64,000 nucleotides of DNA. Origin: Nostoc linckia FACHB-104. Its GTDB lineage: Bacteria > Cyanobacteriota > Cyanobacteriia > Cyanobacteriales > Nostocaceae. Position numbers and translations under genes: made by a program. Below are positions 9,358 to 18,898 of the stretch, one piece after another. A model generated the notes under the pieces. That model was given only the letters and a program-made list of their open reading frames with translations. It was not told the DNA's origin and did no database searches. The DNA is taken from the NCBI RefSeq assembly GCF_014696615.1, contig NZ_JACJQJ010000001.1, positions 186,001 through 250,000 of the forward strand, in the 5' to 3' direction. How positions within the stretch are numbered: the stretch's first letter is position 1; every line of letters begins with the position of its first letter.

Positions 9358-11019
9358 ATGGAAATAATGACTCAGGATACGCTTCATTTCCAGCATGAAG
9401 AAGGTATTCGGACTATACAAGAAAATTTTGCTATATTTCGCAGCCTACTTCATCAAACTAAAGATTTTTCCCAAAGCGGTCAATATAATACAGCATCTGT
9501 GTATGCAGAAATTACAGCTTATCATGCACAGTTTAAACATTGTGGGATTTTTGCCAGCCTGGAACTAGAAGATATTTTGTTGACCATAGGTCGCCAAATT
9601 AAATACACCAGCTTGAATCGCCGCCAGACATCTTCTTTTTGCAAGACACCACAGAAGATACTTCATGTATCTACCAACATTGCTTCGCCTTTTGGAGGTA
9701 TTCCCAGATTTCTGCGACGTTGGATGCAACAGGATACAGAGCGATCGCATTCACTGGCCTTAACAAAACAAGCTCCTGATGCAGTACCGCCGATTCTGCA
9801 AGAGTTAGTCACCAATAGTCAAGGCAAAATTTACTTACTCAACGAAACTATTGGTGGTTATGTCTCCCGTGCCAAAAGATTACGGGAAATTGCAGCTCAA
9901 TTTGATGTCGTAGTGCTACATATCTGGGAACATGATGTCATTCCCGTCATTGCATTTGCCAATAAAGAGCAATCTCCACCAGTTATTTATGTAAATCACG
10001 GCGATCACTGCTTTTGGTTAGGTTCTTCCGTTAGTGACATTGTTGCGAATCTTCGTGAGTCTGGTATGCGTTTTTCACAAAAGCGCCGATATATTCAACC
10101 AGAGCGTAACATGCTCCTACCAACTATTTTAGAACCTGCTCACAGATCGCTATCCCGTAAAGAAGCAAAGCGAGAGCTTGGTATTGATGAAAATAGTGTC
10201 TTGCTACTCTCCATTGCTAGAGCGCCTAAGTACAGAAAGACTGATGGGATGAGCTTTGCTGACGCACATGTATCACTATTAAAAAAATATGAACACGCTA
10301 TTTTGATTGTTATTGGCCCTGGTGGTAGGGAAGATTGGTCAACTGCGATCCAGGAAACCCAAGGCAGGATTATTGTCCTCGGACATACCGAAGATACTGC
10401 CATTTATTATCAAGCCGCTGACATCTACGTTGACTCATATCCCTTTGTTTCGATTACTTCTTTATTAGAAGCAGGGAGCTATGGTGTACCTTTAGTAAGT
10501 CGCTACCCTTATTCATCAGATGCTTGTGAGATTTTTGGTGCTGATATGCCAGGTTTAACTGGTAATTTAATTCGGGTTCACGATTTGAAAGAATACACAA
10601 ATGTTTTGGCACTGTTAATCGAGAATGAGGAAATAAGGCTTTCTTTAGGAGAAAAAACTCAAGAGAGTATTGTAGATTTACACATGGGAGATAACTGGCA
10701 GCGTTCCTTAGAACAGATATATATCCAAGCACTTACTTTGCCTCGAATACAACTCACCTCACCCCCACAGGATCAAATGTTTCTTGGTGAACCAGATGTT
10801 TTTTGGATTCGGGATCATAGTTGGAATTATCAACTGGATGATTTGATTCAGTCCAGGCTACAAATCATGCCTTTAGCACAAAGATTATATCACTGGTTCA
10901 GGTTAGTTAAAACACGTGGCTTAAATAAGCAATTGAGCCTTTTACTACCCGAGTGGTTCCGCTTGCGCTACTATTTACCTTTACGTTCTGCATTGCGGAT
11001 GTGGAAGATTTCTACTTAA
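9358..11019 (+). CDS. GT4-like glycosyltransferase with N-terminal helical extension (copy B)
   Basis: A 553-residue paralogue of 6749-8425 that aligns along its full length: the same helical N terminus (to about residue 95), the same K-I-L-H-V-S start of the GT-B part, and the same S-L-L-E-A-G-S-Y-G-V-P-L-V donor signature. Several blocks such as AFANKEQSPP and LLLSIARAPKY are identical. Only a few one- or two-residue indels separate the copies (for example PYSSDAC against PYSDAC). It presumably adds a related sugar or uses a related acceptor. It contains a HIP1 octamer at about 9741, so it looks native. Confidence 0.84.
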   Translation: MEIMTQDTLHFQHEEGIRTIQENFAIFRSLLHQTKDFSQSGQYNTASVYAEITAYHAQFKHCGIFASLELEDILLTIGRQIKYTSLNRRQTSSFCKTPQKILHVSTNIASPFGGIPRFLRRWMQQDTERSHSLALTKQAPDAVPPILQELVTNSQGKIYLLNETIGGYVSRAKRLREIAAQFDVVVLHIWEHDVIPVIAFANKEQSPPVIYVNHGDHCFWLGSSVSDIVANLRESGMRFSQKRRYIQPERNMLLPTILEPAHRSLSRKEAKRELGIDENSVLLLSIARAPKYRKTDGMSFADAHVSLLKKYEHAILIVIGPGGREDWSTAIQETQGRIIVLGHTEDTAIYYQAADIYVDSYPFVSITSLLEAGSYGVPLVSRYPYSSDACEIFGADMPGLTGNLIRVHDLKEYTNVLALLIENEEIRLSLGEKTQESIVDLHMGDNWQRSLEQIYIQALTLPRIQLTSPPQDQMFLGEPDVFWIRDHSWNYQLDDLIQSRLQIMPLAQRLYHWFRLVKTRGLNKQLSLLLPEWFRLRYYLPLRSALRMWKIST

Positions 11020-11037
11020 ATTTTATGCAGATCATAA

Positions 11038-12264
11038 ATGAATATTTTACATTTTAATCTATCTGATCACTTCGGTAATGGAGCCGGAATTGCAGGCTAC
11101 CGACTACATCAAGGTTTACTAGCTCATGGTTTAAATTCTCAGATGTTTGTAGGAATGCTGAAAACTAACGATGAGCGAATAAAAGCAATACCTCGTAGTA
11201 AAGCATTAATAGAAAAAATTATTTTTAATTTTACTTGGCATTATGGGCTGAACGATATTAACTGGATTAGTAGTTTTGATATCCCCAAAGATGTTGCCTA
11301 TCAGCAAGCTGACATACTCAATTTTCATAACCTGCATCATGGTTATTTTAATTATTTAGCAGTTCCCTCATTAACAGTAGCAAAACCTGCAGTGTTTACA
11401 CTCCATGATATGTGGAGCTTTACTGGACATTGCTCTTACAGTTATGATTGCGATCGCTGGAAAATTGGTTGTGGGAAATGTCCTTATCCAGATACTTATC
11501 CAGGCTGTTATATAGATAATACTCACCTAGAATGGAAATTAAAAAAGTGGGTTTTTAGGCGTTCAAATATTACTATTGTGGCTCCTAGTAATTGGCTGGC
11601 AGCACAAGCTAGGCAGAGTATTCTCCAAGATATACCGATTCATCATATACCTTATGGTATTGATACAGAAGCTTATCAGCCTCTGGAACGCGAACAGTGC
11701 CGTTCAATTCTTGGTATTGCGCCCCATAAAAAAGTTTTATTGTTTACCGCGTTAAATCTTAAAGACAAACGCAAAGGAGGTGACTTACTGTTAAAGATTC
11801 TCCAAAATTTACCAACCTCACTAAAAGCGGACACGGTGCTGTTGACAATCGGTAATAGTGGTGAAGATATTTCAAAAGCAGTAGATATGGCAACTTATAA
11901 CCTTGGTTATCTAAACAGCGATCGCTTAAAAAGCATTGCCTATTCTGCTGCCGATTTATTTATTTTTCCCACTCGTGCTGATAATTTACCCTTAGTATTG
12001 CAAGAGAGCATGGCTTGTGGAACACCGATGATTTCCTTCAAAATCGGCGGTGTCCCAGATTTAGTGCGTCCTGATGTAACTGGCTATTTAGCTTCACCAG
12101 AAGATACCCAAGATTTTTGTCGTGGTATTGTTCAGCTTTTAGAAGATCATCAACAGCGCCATAATATGAGCCAAAATTGTCGAGAGATCGCACTGCAAGA
12201 GTATCCCCTAGAGTTACAAGCCCAGCGCTACATAGATTTATATCGTCAGGTATTGCAGAATTAA
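11038..12264 (+). CDS. GT4 glycosyltransferase, WcaC/AmsD-like
   Basis: A 408-residue GT-B enzyme. It begins with a Gly-rich acceptor-side loop (D-H-F-G-N-G-A-G-I-A-G, 10-20). It has the Cys-containing block H-D-M-W-S-F-T-G-H-C (123-132) with C132, C138, C145 and C148, which is characteristic of colanic-acid WcaC-type enzymes. The C-terminal donor motif is Q-E-S-M-A-C-G-T-P, followed by V-P-D-L-V. It should work in the cytoplasm or on the inner membrane, extending a lipid-linked oligosaccharide. The gene is 18 bases after copy B and 15 bases before a GT2 gene, and carries HIP1 sites near 11450 and 11918. Confidence 0.87.
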   Translation: MNILHFNLSDHFGNGAGIAGYRLHQGLLAHGLNSQMFVGMLKTNDERIKAIPRSKALIEKIIFNFTWHYGLNDINWISSFDIPKDVAYQQADILNFHNLHHGYFNYLAVPSLTVAKPAVFTLHDMWSFTGHCSYSYDCDRWKIGCGKCPYPDTYPGCYIDNTHLEWKLKKWVFRRSNITIVAPSNWLAAQARQSILQDIPIHHIPYGIDTEAYQPLEREQCRSILGIAPHKKVLLFTALNLKDKRKGGDLLLKILQNLPTSLKADTVLLTIGNSGEDISKAVDMATYNLGYLNSDRLKSIAYSAADLFIFPTRADNLPLVLQESMACGTPMISFKIGGVPDLVRPDVTGYLASPEDTQDFCRGIVQLLEDHQQRHNMSQNCREIALQEYPLELQAQRYIDLYRQVLQN

Positions 12265-12279
12265 TAGGTAGGCTGAAGA

Positions 12280-13275
12280 ATGAATGCAGTTCCATTAGTT
12301 TCAGTTATTATCCCCTGTTACAATGCTGAACAATACCTAGCTGAAACTATTACTAGCGTGTTATCTCAAACATGGCAAGACTTTGAGATAATTGCAGTTG
12401 ATGATGGCTCTACTGATAACACTGCAAATCTCTTACGCTCTTATGGGTCAAAAATCAGGGCTGAGTTTAGCCCCAATCGAGGAGCTAGCGCTGCCCGCAA
12501 TTTAGGTACTACATTAGCAAGGGGTAAATTTATTCAATATTTGGATGCGGATGATCTTTTGCGACCTAATGCTCTAGAAAAACGAATTCAAGCTTTAGTT
12601 AGCAGTGATGCTGATGTGGCTTACTCAGATTGGCAAAGGTTGACAGAGAATCAAGCAGGTAAATTTTTACCCGGTGATGTGATTTCTAGGCGGATTGAAG
12701 ATGTGCATAGCGATCCCCAAATTGCCTTGTTTACGGATTTCTGGGCACCACCCGCGGCTCTTTTATACCATCGTCGAATTGTAGAAGCTATTGGTTCATG
12801 GAATGAATCTTTGCCGATTATTCAGGATGCACGCTTTCTGTTGGATGCAGCTTTGATGGGTGGGAAATTTGTTTATGTACCCGGCGTACAAGCAGATTAT
12901 CGAGTCCACAAAGCTAACAGTTTGTCTCGGCGGAACCCAATTAAATTTGTTGTAGATTGTTTCAATAATGCTTGCCAAGTAGAAGAGTTCTGGAAAGTTA
13001 ATGGTGGGATCACCCTAGAGCGTCGAGCCACACTGGAAAAGGTTTACGGAGGAGTAGCGCGATTCTTCTTTGAGCACGATCGCCCTACATTTTACGAAGC
13101 TTTAGCCAAAATTCACGCTTTAAATCCCAATTATATTCCTGCTGGGCCTAGAAGCTTACGCCAACTTTCCAAATGGTTTGGATATGAACAGGCTGAAGCG
13201 ATCGCCCTCAACTATCGTCGCCTGAAAAACTTTACTCACAGTTTCACCAAAAAGATTCCCATTACTTCCGCTTAA
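12280..13275 (+). CDS. GT2 glycosyltransferase
   Basis: A 331-residue inverting GT-A enzyme. It shows S-V-I-I-P-C-Y-N-A-E (8-17), V-D-D-G-S-T-D (40-46), and the metal-binding D-A-D-D at 89-92. A mid-protein F-W-A-P-P-A-A-L-L-Y segment and the C-terminal domain resemble many EPS side-chain transferases. No membrane segment is visible, so it is probably soluble or peripheral. A purine-rich ribosome site (AGGCTGAAGA) precedes the ATG. The stop is one base before the GTG start of the next gene, so the two are likely co-translated. Sugar specificity cannot be told. Confidence 0.87.
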   Translation: MNAVPLVSVIIPCYNAEQYLAETITSVLSQTWQDFEIIAVDDGSTDNTANLLRSYGSKIRAEFSPNRGASAARNLGTTLARGKFIQYLDADDLLRPNALEKRIQALVSSDADVAYSDWQRLTENQAGKFLPGDVISRRIEDVHSDPQIALFTDFWAPPAALLYHRRIVEAIGSWNESLPIIQDARFLLDAALMGGKFVYVPGVQADYRVHKANSLSRRNPIKFVVDCFNNACQVEEFWKVNGGITLERRATLEKVYGGVARFFFEHDRPTFYEALAKIHALNPNYIPAGPRSLRQLSKWFGYEQAEAIALNYRRLKNFTHSFTKKIPITSA

Positions 13276-13276
13276 C

Positions 13277-14596
13277 GTGAAAGTTATTCAAGTTCCTTTC
13301 TGTTTTTATCCCGATCCTGTTGGTGGTACGGAAGTATATGTTGATGCTTTGTCTCGTAACTTGCAGCAACAGGGAATCGAGGTTTTGGTTGCCGCACCAG
13401 GGATCAACAGTCAATCTTACCTATATAATGAGCTACCTGTACGTCGCTATGCTATCTCTCAAAAAAGCCAAAATTTGCGGGAAATTTATGGAGCAGGCGA
13501 TCGCCAAGCAGCCTTCGAGTTCAGCCAAATATTAGCAGCAGAACGGCCTGATATAGTACATCTCCATGCCTTCACCAGTGGTGTTTCGCAACTTATAGTG
13601 CAAGCTGCTAAACAACGGCAAATACCTGTTGTGTTCACCTACCATACCCCCACAGTCAGTTGCCAACGGGGAACGATGATGCGATGGGGAAGTGAAATAT
13701 GTAATGGCCAAGTAGATTTGCAGACTTGTACCCAGTGTACTTTGCAAGGGTTAGGGCTACACCAAACAGCAGCAAAAGCGATCGCTAGCCTACCACCCCT
13801 ATTAGGAAGTTGCTTAGGTAGCTTTAATTTACAAGGGGGAGTCTGGACAGCACTACGCATGACAGAATTACTTAGCCTCCGCCATACTGCTTTACAGCAT
13901 CTACTATCTGAGGTTGACCAGATTATAGCAGTGTGTAACTGGGTCAAGGATGTCCTACTACTCAACCATGTTCCATCTCAAAAAATTAACGTTATTCGTC
14001 AAGGGCTATGTCATAATTTGCCAAAAACAGCAAACTCCAATGACATATCTACTCCAGCAACCTTAAAAATTGCTTTCTTGGGCCGCCTTGACCCCACTAA
14101 GGGAATTGATATTTTGCTCAAAGCGTTGCAAACAATTCCCCAATTACCCATTAGCTTAGATATCTATGGTATTTCCCAAGCAAATGATGCTTACCTAAAA
14201 CAGTTGCAAGCTATAGCAGCAACAGACCTTCGTATTACCTTTAAACTACCAGTTGCAGCAGATCAAGTTGTAGCGACTCTGCAAGCATATGACATATTGG
14301 CTGTACCTTCTCAGTGGTTAGAAACTGGGCCAATGGTAGTTTTGGAAGCTTTTGCTGCAGGGATTCCGGTGATTGGTTCTAACCTAGGTGGTATTGCCGA
14401 ATTGGTTCAAAATCAAGTCAACGGCATTCTTGTAGAAGCAACTTCCATTCAGGCCTGGAGTCAAGCTCTACAACAACTATACCAGGACAAACAACTGCTA
14501 CCTCAACTTCGTGCTGGCATCAAATGTCCACCAACAATGTCAATTGTGGCAACTCAGATGTTGTCTATTTATCAATCTATTACTAAAGCTATATAG
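13277..14596 (+). CDS. GT4 glycosyltransferase (GTG start)
   Basis: The 439-residue product starts at GTG 13277, one base after the preceding stop; the residues that follow (MKVIQVPFCFYPDPVGGTEV) are the family N terminus including the G-G-T-E loop. The donor-side motif is E-T-G-P-M-V-V-L-E-A-F-A-A-G-I-P-V-I-G. Several cysteines around residues 129-155 (C-Q-R-G, I-C-N-G, C-T-Q-C) form a cluster seen in some EPS GT4 enzymes that recognise related acceptors. HIP1 octamers lie near 13498 and 13778. It should add one hexose or hexosamine, identity unknown. Confidence 0.86.
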   Translation: MKVIQVPFCFYPDPVGGTEVYVDALSRNLQQQGIEVLVAAPGINSQSYLYNELPVRRYAISQKSQNLREIYGAGDRQAAFEFSQILAAERPDIVHLHAFTSGVSQLIVQAAKQRQIPVVFTYHTPTVSCQRGTMMRWGSEICNGQVDLQTCTQCTLQGLGLHQTAAKAIASLPPLLGSCLGSFNLQGGVWTALRMTELLSLRHTALQHLLSEVDQIIAVCNWVKDVLLLNHVPSQKINVIRQGLCHNLPKTANSNDISTPATLKIAFLGRLDPTKGIDILLKALQTIPQLPISLDIYGISQANDAYLKQLQAIAATDLRITFKLPVAADQVVATLQAYDILAVPSQWLETGPMVVLEAFAAGIPVIGSNLGGIAELVQNQVNGILVEATSIQAWSQALQQLYQDKQLLPQLRAGIKCPPTMSIVATQMLSIYQSITKAI

Positions 14597-14656
14597 TATT
14601 TCAGTTTTGAGTAATTTTTATTCATAATAACCATAAAATTGTAGGCTTACTTCCAG

Positions 14657-15424
14657 ATGATTTTAATTATATTGACATATCATGGTTATGAAAAATATTG
14701 TAACTATTTTATCGATTATCTCAAATATAGTTGGCCAAATCATCCAGAGGTTTGGTTTTTAACTGATGGTGGCGCTATCAACCATCCCAACGTCATTACA
14801 GTAAAATCAGATAAATGGTTAATTGTTTTATACGAAGGACTAAAGCAGCTAAAAAATAAATATAATGACCTTGATTATACGTATTTAGTTTTAGAAGATT
14901 TGCTCCCTCTCTCCCCAGTTTCCGATTCCCATCTTAGCAAAATAGAAAATATTATTGATCAACATCAACTCAAATGTGTGAGTTTTGTGGTGTATCCGCA
15001 CAAATATTTAGGAAATGACATTGTTACATTAGATAACATAAAACTTTACCAAGTACCCCGTAGCTTTGAGCAATATAGCCAGTTGCAACCAGCTATTTGG
15101 AATATGAACCATTTACTAAATATTTGCCAACATGCACTAGACAATAATTTTTTAGATCCTTGGTCTTTTGAAAAAATAGTCTCAGATGAACAACATTATG
15201 TTTCTGAATATTATTGGCCAAGTGTATTCAACGGGTTTCTGCATGGCAAACATCCTGTTTGGGAGGCAATATGGAAAGTTAAAACTCCAGAGGCGAAGCA
15301 ATTTAGAAATCAGCTAATTAAAGATTATTTTAGTTGGATAGCAAGTCGTATAAGAACTAAGCTACTAGACAAGATAAAAACCAACTTATTAGAAACTAAG
15401 ATTTTGAATTTTATAACCAAATAA
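14657..15424 (+). CDS. Unrecognised protein, candidate GT-A-like glycosyltransferase
   Basis: I cannot assign this 255-residue protein to a named family. It starts with a strand-like M-I-L-I-I-L-T-Y-H-G-Y and has an acidic motif Y-L-V-L-E-D-L-L-P-L (about 76-85) where GT-A enzymes often have a D-x-D. Later come Q-P-A-I-W-N and D-P-W-S-F-E-K, segments I associate with small uncharacterised transferases in capsule loci. It has no signal peptide or membrane helix. It lies between two GT4 genes, starts 60 bases after one and ends five bases before the next, and is AT-rich without HIP1 sites. A sugar transferase role is inference from motif layout and context. Confidence 0.7.
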   Translation: MILIILTYHGYEKYCNYFIDYLKYSWPNHPEVWFLTDGGAINHPNVITVKSDKWLIVLYEGLKQLKNKYNDLDYTYLVLEDLLPLSPVSDSHLSKIENIIDQHQLKCVSFVVYPHKYLGNDIVTLDNIKLYQVPRSFEQYSQLQPAIWNMNHLLNICQHALDNNFLDPWSFEKIVSDEQHYVSEYYWPSVFNGFLHGKHPVWEAIWKVKTPEAKQFRNQLIKDYFSWIASRIRTKLLDKIKTNLLETKILNFITK

Positions 15425-15429
15425 TCCTA

Positions 15430-16620
15430 ATGCTACGTTTAGCTTACTTTGTATCTCACCCCATTCAGTATCAAGCTCCTTTATTACGACTGCTTGCAGC
15501 CGAACCGGAAATTGATCTGACAGTTTTTTTCTATAGTGATTTTTCTTTAAAAGCTTATCAAGATGAGGGATTTGGTCGTTTAATTGAGTGGGATGTACCA
15601 CTCACGGATGGTTATAAGTATCAATTTTTAAACTGTTGGGGTAGTAATAACCAACAAGATGTCGCACAAAAGTCGCTAGCTAAAGATATTTTGCAACAGT
15701 TAAAAGCCGGACAATTTGATGCCATTTGGGTGCATGGATGGTCTTGGCTATGTAGTATACAGGCAATACAGGCAGCCAATAAATTAGGCATTCCTGTTTT
15801 ACTCAGGGGAGAAGCCAACGGCTTAAACAACAGCACAAATCCACTGAAAAAAATCGCCAAAACAGTTTTTCTGGAGTGGCTGTTTCAAAAAGTGAGCGGA
15901 TTTCTCAACATTGGCACTCTCAACCGTCAGTTTTACAATGAGTATGGAATTGCAGATCACCGTCTATTTTGTGTCCCCTATGCTGTTGATAATGACTATT
16001 TTCAGAAATTAGCAACTTTAGCCCGACATAAGCGTGAAGAACTGCGGCGATCGCTTAATTTAGAGCCTGATAGACCAATTATTCTGTATGCTGCGAAACT
16101 GATTGATGTCAAGCGTCCCCATGATTTATTAGCAGCTTATCGCTTGCTATCCACTGATGGGGTGCAAGAACCAGAACCTTATCTTTTGTTTGTAGGAGAT
16201 GGGGTATTGCGGCCAGATCTAGAAGCTGCAGCAAAAGAGACGGGTTGGGATTCAATTCGCTTTTTGGGTTTTCGCAATCAGTCGCAAATGCCTGCTATGT
16301 ATGACTTGTGTGATGTATTTGTCTTGCCATCTGGTTTCGAGCCGTGGGGATTAGCAATTAATGAGGTCATGAATGCAGGTAAACCAGTAGTTGTGAGCGA
16401 TCGGGTTGGCTGTGCGCCAGACTTAGTGAAAGAGCAACAAAATGGCCAAATTTACCCTGTAGGGGATATTGCAGCTTTAGCAGATTCAATTCGCTGGGCG
16501 ATCGCTAATCATGCTACTGCAGGAGATTGCAGCCTCAAAATCATTCAAAACTGGAGCTATCAAGAAGATATACAGGGACTTAAACAAGCCTTAAATTATT
16601 TGCAGGTGAAAGTAGCATAA
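15430..16620 (+). CDS. GT4 glycosyltransferase
   Basis: A 396-residue GT-B enzyme starting M-L-R-L-A-Y-F-V-S-H-P-I-Q-Y-Q, an N terminus common in cyanobacterial and proteobacterial EPS GT4 proteins. The C-terminal donor site has the pattern P-S-G-F-E-P-W-G-L-A-I-N-E-V-M-N-A-G-K-P-V-V. The two conserved glutamates are seven residues apart. The stop is immediately followed by the ATG of the CgeB-like gene at 16621, so the two are likely translated together. HIP1 octamers are present, for example near 16498. The donor is unknown. Confidence 0.88.
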   Translation: MLRLAYFVSHPIQYQAPLLRLLAAEPEIDLTVFFYSDFSLKAYQDEGFGRLIEWDVPLTDGYKYQFLNCWGSNNQQDVAQKSLAKDILQQLKAGQFDAIWVHGWSWLCSIQAIQAANKLGIPVLLRGEANGLNNSTNPLKKIAKTVFLEWLFQKVSGFLNIGTLNRQFYNEYGIADHRLFCVPYAVDNDYFQKLATLARHKREELRRSLNLEPDRPIILYAAKLIDVKRPHDLLAAYRLLSTDGVQEPEPYLLFVGDGVLRPDLEAAAKETGWDSIRFLGFRNQSQMPAMYDLCDVFVLPSGFEPWGLAINEVMNAGKPVVVSDRVGCAPDLVKEQQNGQIYPVGDIAALADSIRWAIANHATAGDCSLKIIQNWSYQEDIQGLKQALNYLQVKVA

Positions 16621-17682
16621 ATGAAAAAAGTATTAATTATCGGAGAAAACCTGGAAATAGGGCGTACCGAGGAAGTTTACGGGCGAGGATTTTCTGCCTT
16701 AGGCTGTAAAGTACAAATTTTTACCTGGAAAGAAGCAACAGCCACAGTATCTTCTAGTTCATTATGGGGTAGAGCAGCTTGGCGATTAGCATGGCAATTT
16801 CTAGGAAAGCTAGCAAATCATCAATTACTAGAGAAAGCCAATCAGTTTCAACCAGATTTGACTTTAGTCATTTCACCTCGTTTAGTTCACCCTGAAAGCA
16901 TTAAGGCTTTACAGCAATATGGTTTAGTATTTGTTTTTTATACAGATAATCCTATAGACTCCCATCATACCCATACTAATTCTTGGGTACAAGGTGGATT
17001 CCCCCTATGGGATGCTACTTTTATTTGGAGCCAAGAAATTGTTGAGCGTCTCAAGGATAATGGGGTGAAAAAAGCTTTCTTTCATCCTTTCTGTAGCGAT
17101 ATAGAATATCATTTTCCTCAACGCCAGGCTAACCCATTATATGATGTAGCATTTATTGGTAACTGGGACGCTAGTCGTAAAAGAGAACAATATTTAAAAG
17201 CGATCGCTAATTATCGTTTAGGACTTTGGGGATCGAATTACTGGAATACTCATTGTCAAGAACCATCTTTGAAAGGTCTGTGTCAAGGAATGTGCAGCTA
17301 TCAAGAAATACCAAAAATTTTAGGCTCTGCTCACATGGGACTCAATATTCTTCGCCCCCAAAATGAAGAAGGGCATAATATTAGAACATATGAGATTCCT
17401 GCTACCAAAACGTTAATGATCAGCGAACGCAGTCATGATTTATTAAATTTATTTGTAGAAGATAAAGAAGCCGTTTACTTTTCCCAACCAGAAGAATTAA
17501 GACAAAAAGTTGATTATCTGTTAAAGAATCCGGCTTTGATGGCATCTATTGCTGAGGCAGGTTATCAAAAAGCATTGGCGAACAAAATTAGCGTTCGGGT
17601 AACAGAAATGGCTACGATTTATCAAAAAATAAAATTAAATCAAGACAGTGACTTACTGCTAGCTAATATTCAAGAAGCTTAG
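16621..17682 (+). CDS. CgeB-like glycosyltransferase (DUF3880 / Glyco_trans_1_2 type)
   Basis: A 353-residue protein whose C-terminal half has the H-N-I-R-T-Y-E-I-P-A motif and surrounding G-L-N-I-L-R typical of CgeB-type glycosyltransferases. The N-terminal half has Rossmann-like strands and the V-F-V-F-Y-T-D-N-P segment. These enzymes modify surface or spore-coat polysaccharides and flagellins in other bacteria. It starts at the base after the preceding stop, and the next gene begins eight bases downstream. The fold is clear, the substrate is not. Confidence 0.83.
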   Translation: MKKVLIIGENLEIGRTEEVYGRGFSALGCKVQIFTWKEATATVSSSSLWGRAAWRLAWQFLGKLANHQLLEKANQFQPDLTLVISPRLVHPESIKALQQYGLVFVFYTDNPIDSHHTHTNSWVQGGFPLWDATFIWSQEIVERLKDNGVKKAFFHPFCSDIEYHFPQRQANPLYDVAFIGNWDASRKREQYLKAIANYRLGLWGSNYWNTHCQEPSLKGLCQGMCSYQEIPKILGSAHMGLNILRPQNEEGHNIRTYEIPATKTLMISERSHDLLNLFVEDKEAVYFSQPEELRQKVDYLLKNPALMASIAEAGYQKALANKISVRVTEMATIYQKIKLNQDSDLLLANIQEA

Positions 17683-17689
17683 AAGAAAT

Positions 17690-18835
17690 ATGAAAGTCAC
17701 TGTTTCGGTCTGTGGAAGATTTCATGCTTTTAACTTAGCCCAACAATTACAAAAGATAGGAGATTTACATCAATTAATCTCTACTTATCCAACTTTTGCC
17801 ATTACTAAATTTGGCATTGATAGGCAGTTTATTCATTCAATTTGGCATTTAGAGGTTTTATCCCGTAGTTGGTATCGATTACCAACTTGGCTCCGAGGCG
17901 ATCGCAACTTACAACTATGGTTTTTAGAGCAATTTGACCGCTCAGTTACCAAATTTTTATCACCAGGCTTTGATTTGTTTGTCGGTTGGTCAGGCTCTAA
18001 TTTCTGGTCTCTGCAACGAGCTAAAGAGTTGGGTGCGAAAATAGTAATTGAGCGTGGTAGTAGTCATATGCATTACCAAACAACCATTCTTCAAGAAGAA
18101 TATGAAAAATGGGGTTTAAATTTTGCTGAAACTCATCCAGGAATATACGACAGAGAAATCAAATCTTATGATGATGCTGACCGAATCGCTATTCCGAGCC
18201 TATTTGCCAAACGTACTTTTTTAGAACAAGGTATTCCCGAAAGTAAATTAATTCATGTTCCCTATGGAACTTCTCTATCAGAGTTTTACCCAGTTGCTAA
18301 AGAAGATAATGTTTTCCGCATTATTCACTGTGGCGCTCTCTCACTACGTAAAGGCGTACAATATTTATTGCAAGCTTTTCATGAATTAAACCTAGCAGAT
18401 GCCGAACTATGGCTTGTAGGTTCAATTAGCCCAGAAATAGAGCCTTTCTTCAAAAAATATCACAATGAGAAGATTATTTTCCAAGGGACACACCCTCAAA
18501 ACCAACTACGTTGGTTCTATTCTCAATGTTCGATATTTTGTTTAGCTTCAATTGAAGATGGTTTTGGCATGGTGATTCCGCAAGCAATGGCTTGTGGGCT
18601 ACCTGTTATTCATACTACTAATACAGGTGGTGAGGATATAGTACGAGATGGGATAGATGGTTTTTGCGTACCAATTAGAGATGTAGAAGCGCTTAAAGAA
18701 AAAATCCTTTTTCTCTACGAACATCCAGAGAAGCGAAATGAGATGGGGATCAATGCTTTAAAACAAGCACGTAGTTCTCTATCTTGGGATGACTATGGAA
18801 AAAAGATGATCAAAGCTTATTCACAAATTGTCTAG
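17690..18835 (+). CDS. GT4 glycosyltransferase
   Basis: A 381-residue GT-B enzyme. The N terminus M-K-V-T-V-S-V-C-G-R-F-H-A-F is typical of a GT4 subgroup in EPS loci. Around 120 there is the block I-V-I-E-R-G-S-S-H, and the donor site is S-I-E-D-G-F-G-M-V-I-P-Q-A-M-A-C-G-L-P-V-I. A HIP1 octamer is present near 17899. An AGAAG ribosome site precedes the ATG. A 63-base AT-rich gap separates it from the AT-rich gene group that follows. Sugar and acceptor are unknown. Confidence 0.87.
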   Translation: MKVTVSVCGRFHAFNLAQQLQKIGDLHQLISTYPTFAITKFGIDRQFIHSIWHLEVLSRSWYRLPTWLRGDRNLQLWFLEQFDRSVTKFLSPGFDLFVGWSGSNFWSLQRAKELGAKIVIERGSSHMHYQTTILQEEYEKWGLNFAETHPGIYDREIKSYDDADRIAIPSLFAKRTFLEQGIPESKLIHVPYGTSLSEFYPVAKEDNVFRIIHCGALSLRKGVQYLLQAFHELNLADAELWLVGSISPEIEPFFKKYHNEKIIFQGTHPQNQLRWFYSQCSIFCLASIEDGFGMVIPQAMACGLPVIHTTNTGGEDIVRDGIDGFCVPIRDVEALKEKILFLYEHPEKRNEMGINALKQARSSLSWDDYGKKMIKAYSQIV

Positions 18836-18898
18836 CAAGATTAATTAATTAGAAAAATTAGCTATTAAAAATAAATTACTATATAAGCTTAACTATTT

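Noticed and set aside
6749-11019. Insertion sequence as carrier of the duplicated glycosyltransferases
   Set aside because: No transposase, terminal inverted repeats or target-site duplications are visible at the borders.
11120-11530. Zinc-finger-like cysteines in the GT4 at 11038 as a novelty
   Set aside because: The same Cys block belongs to the known WcaC-type subfamily.
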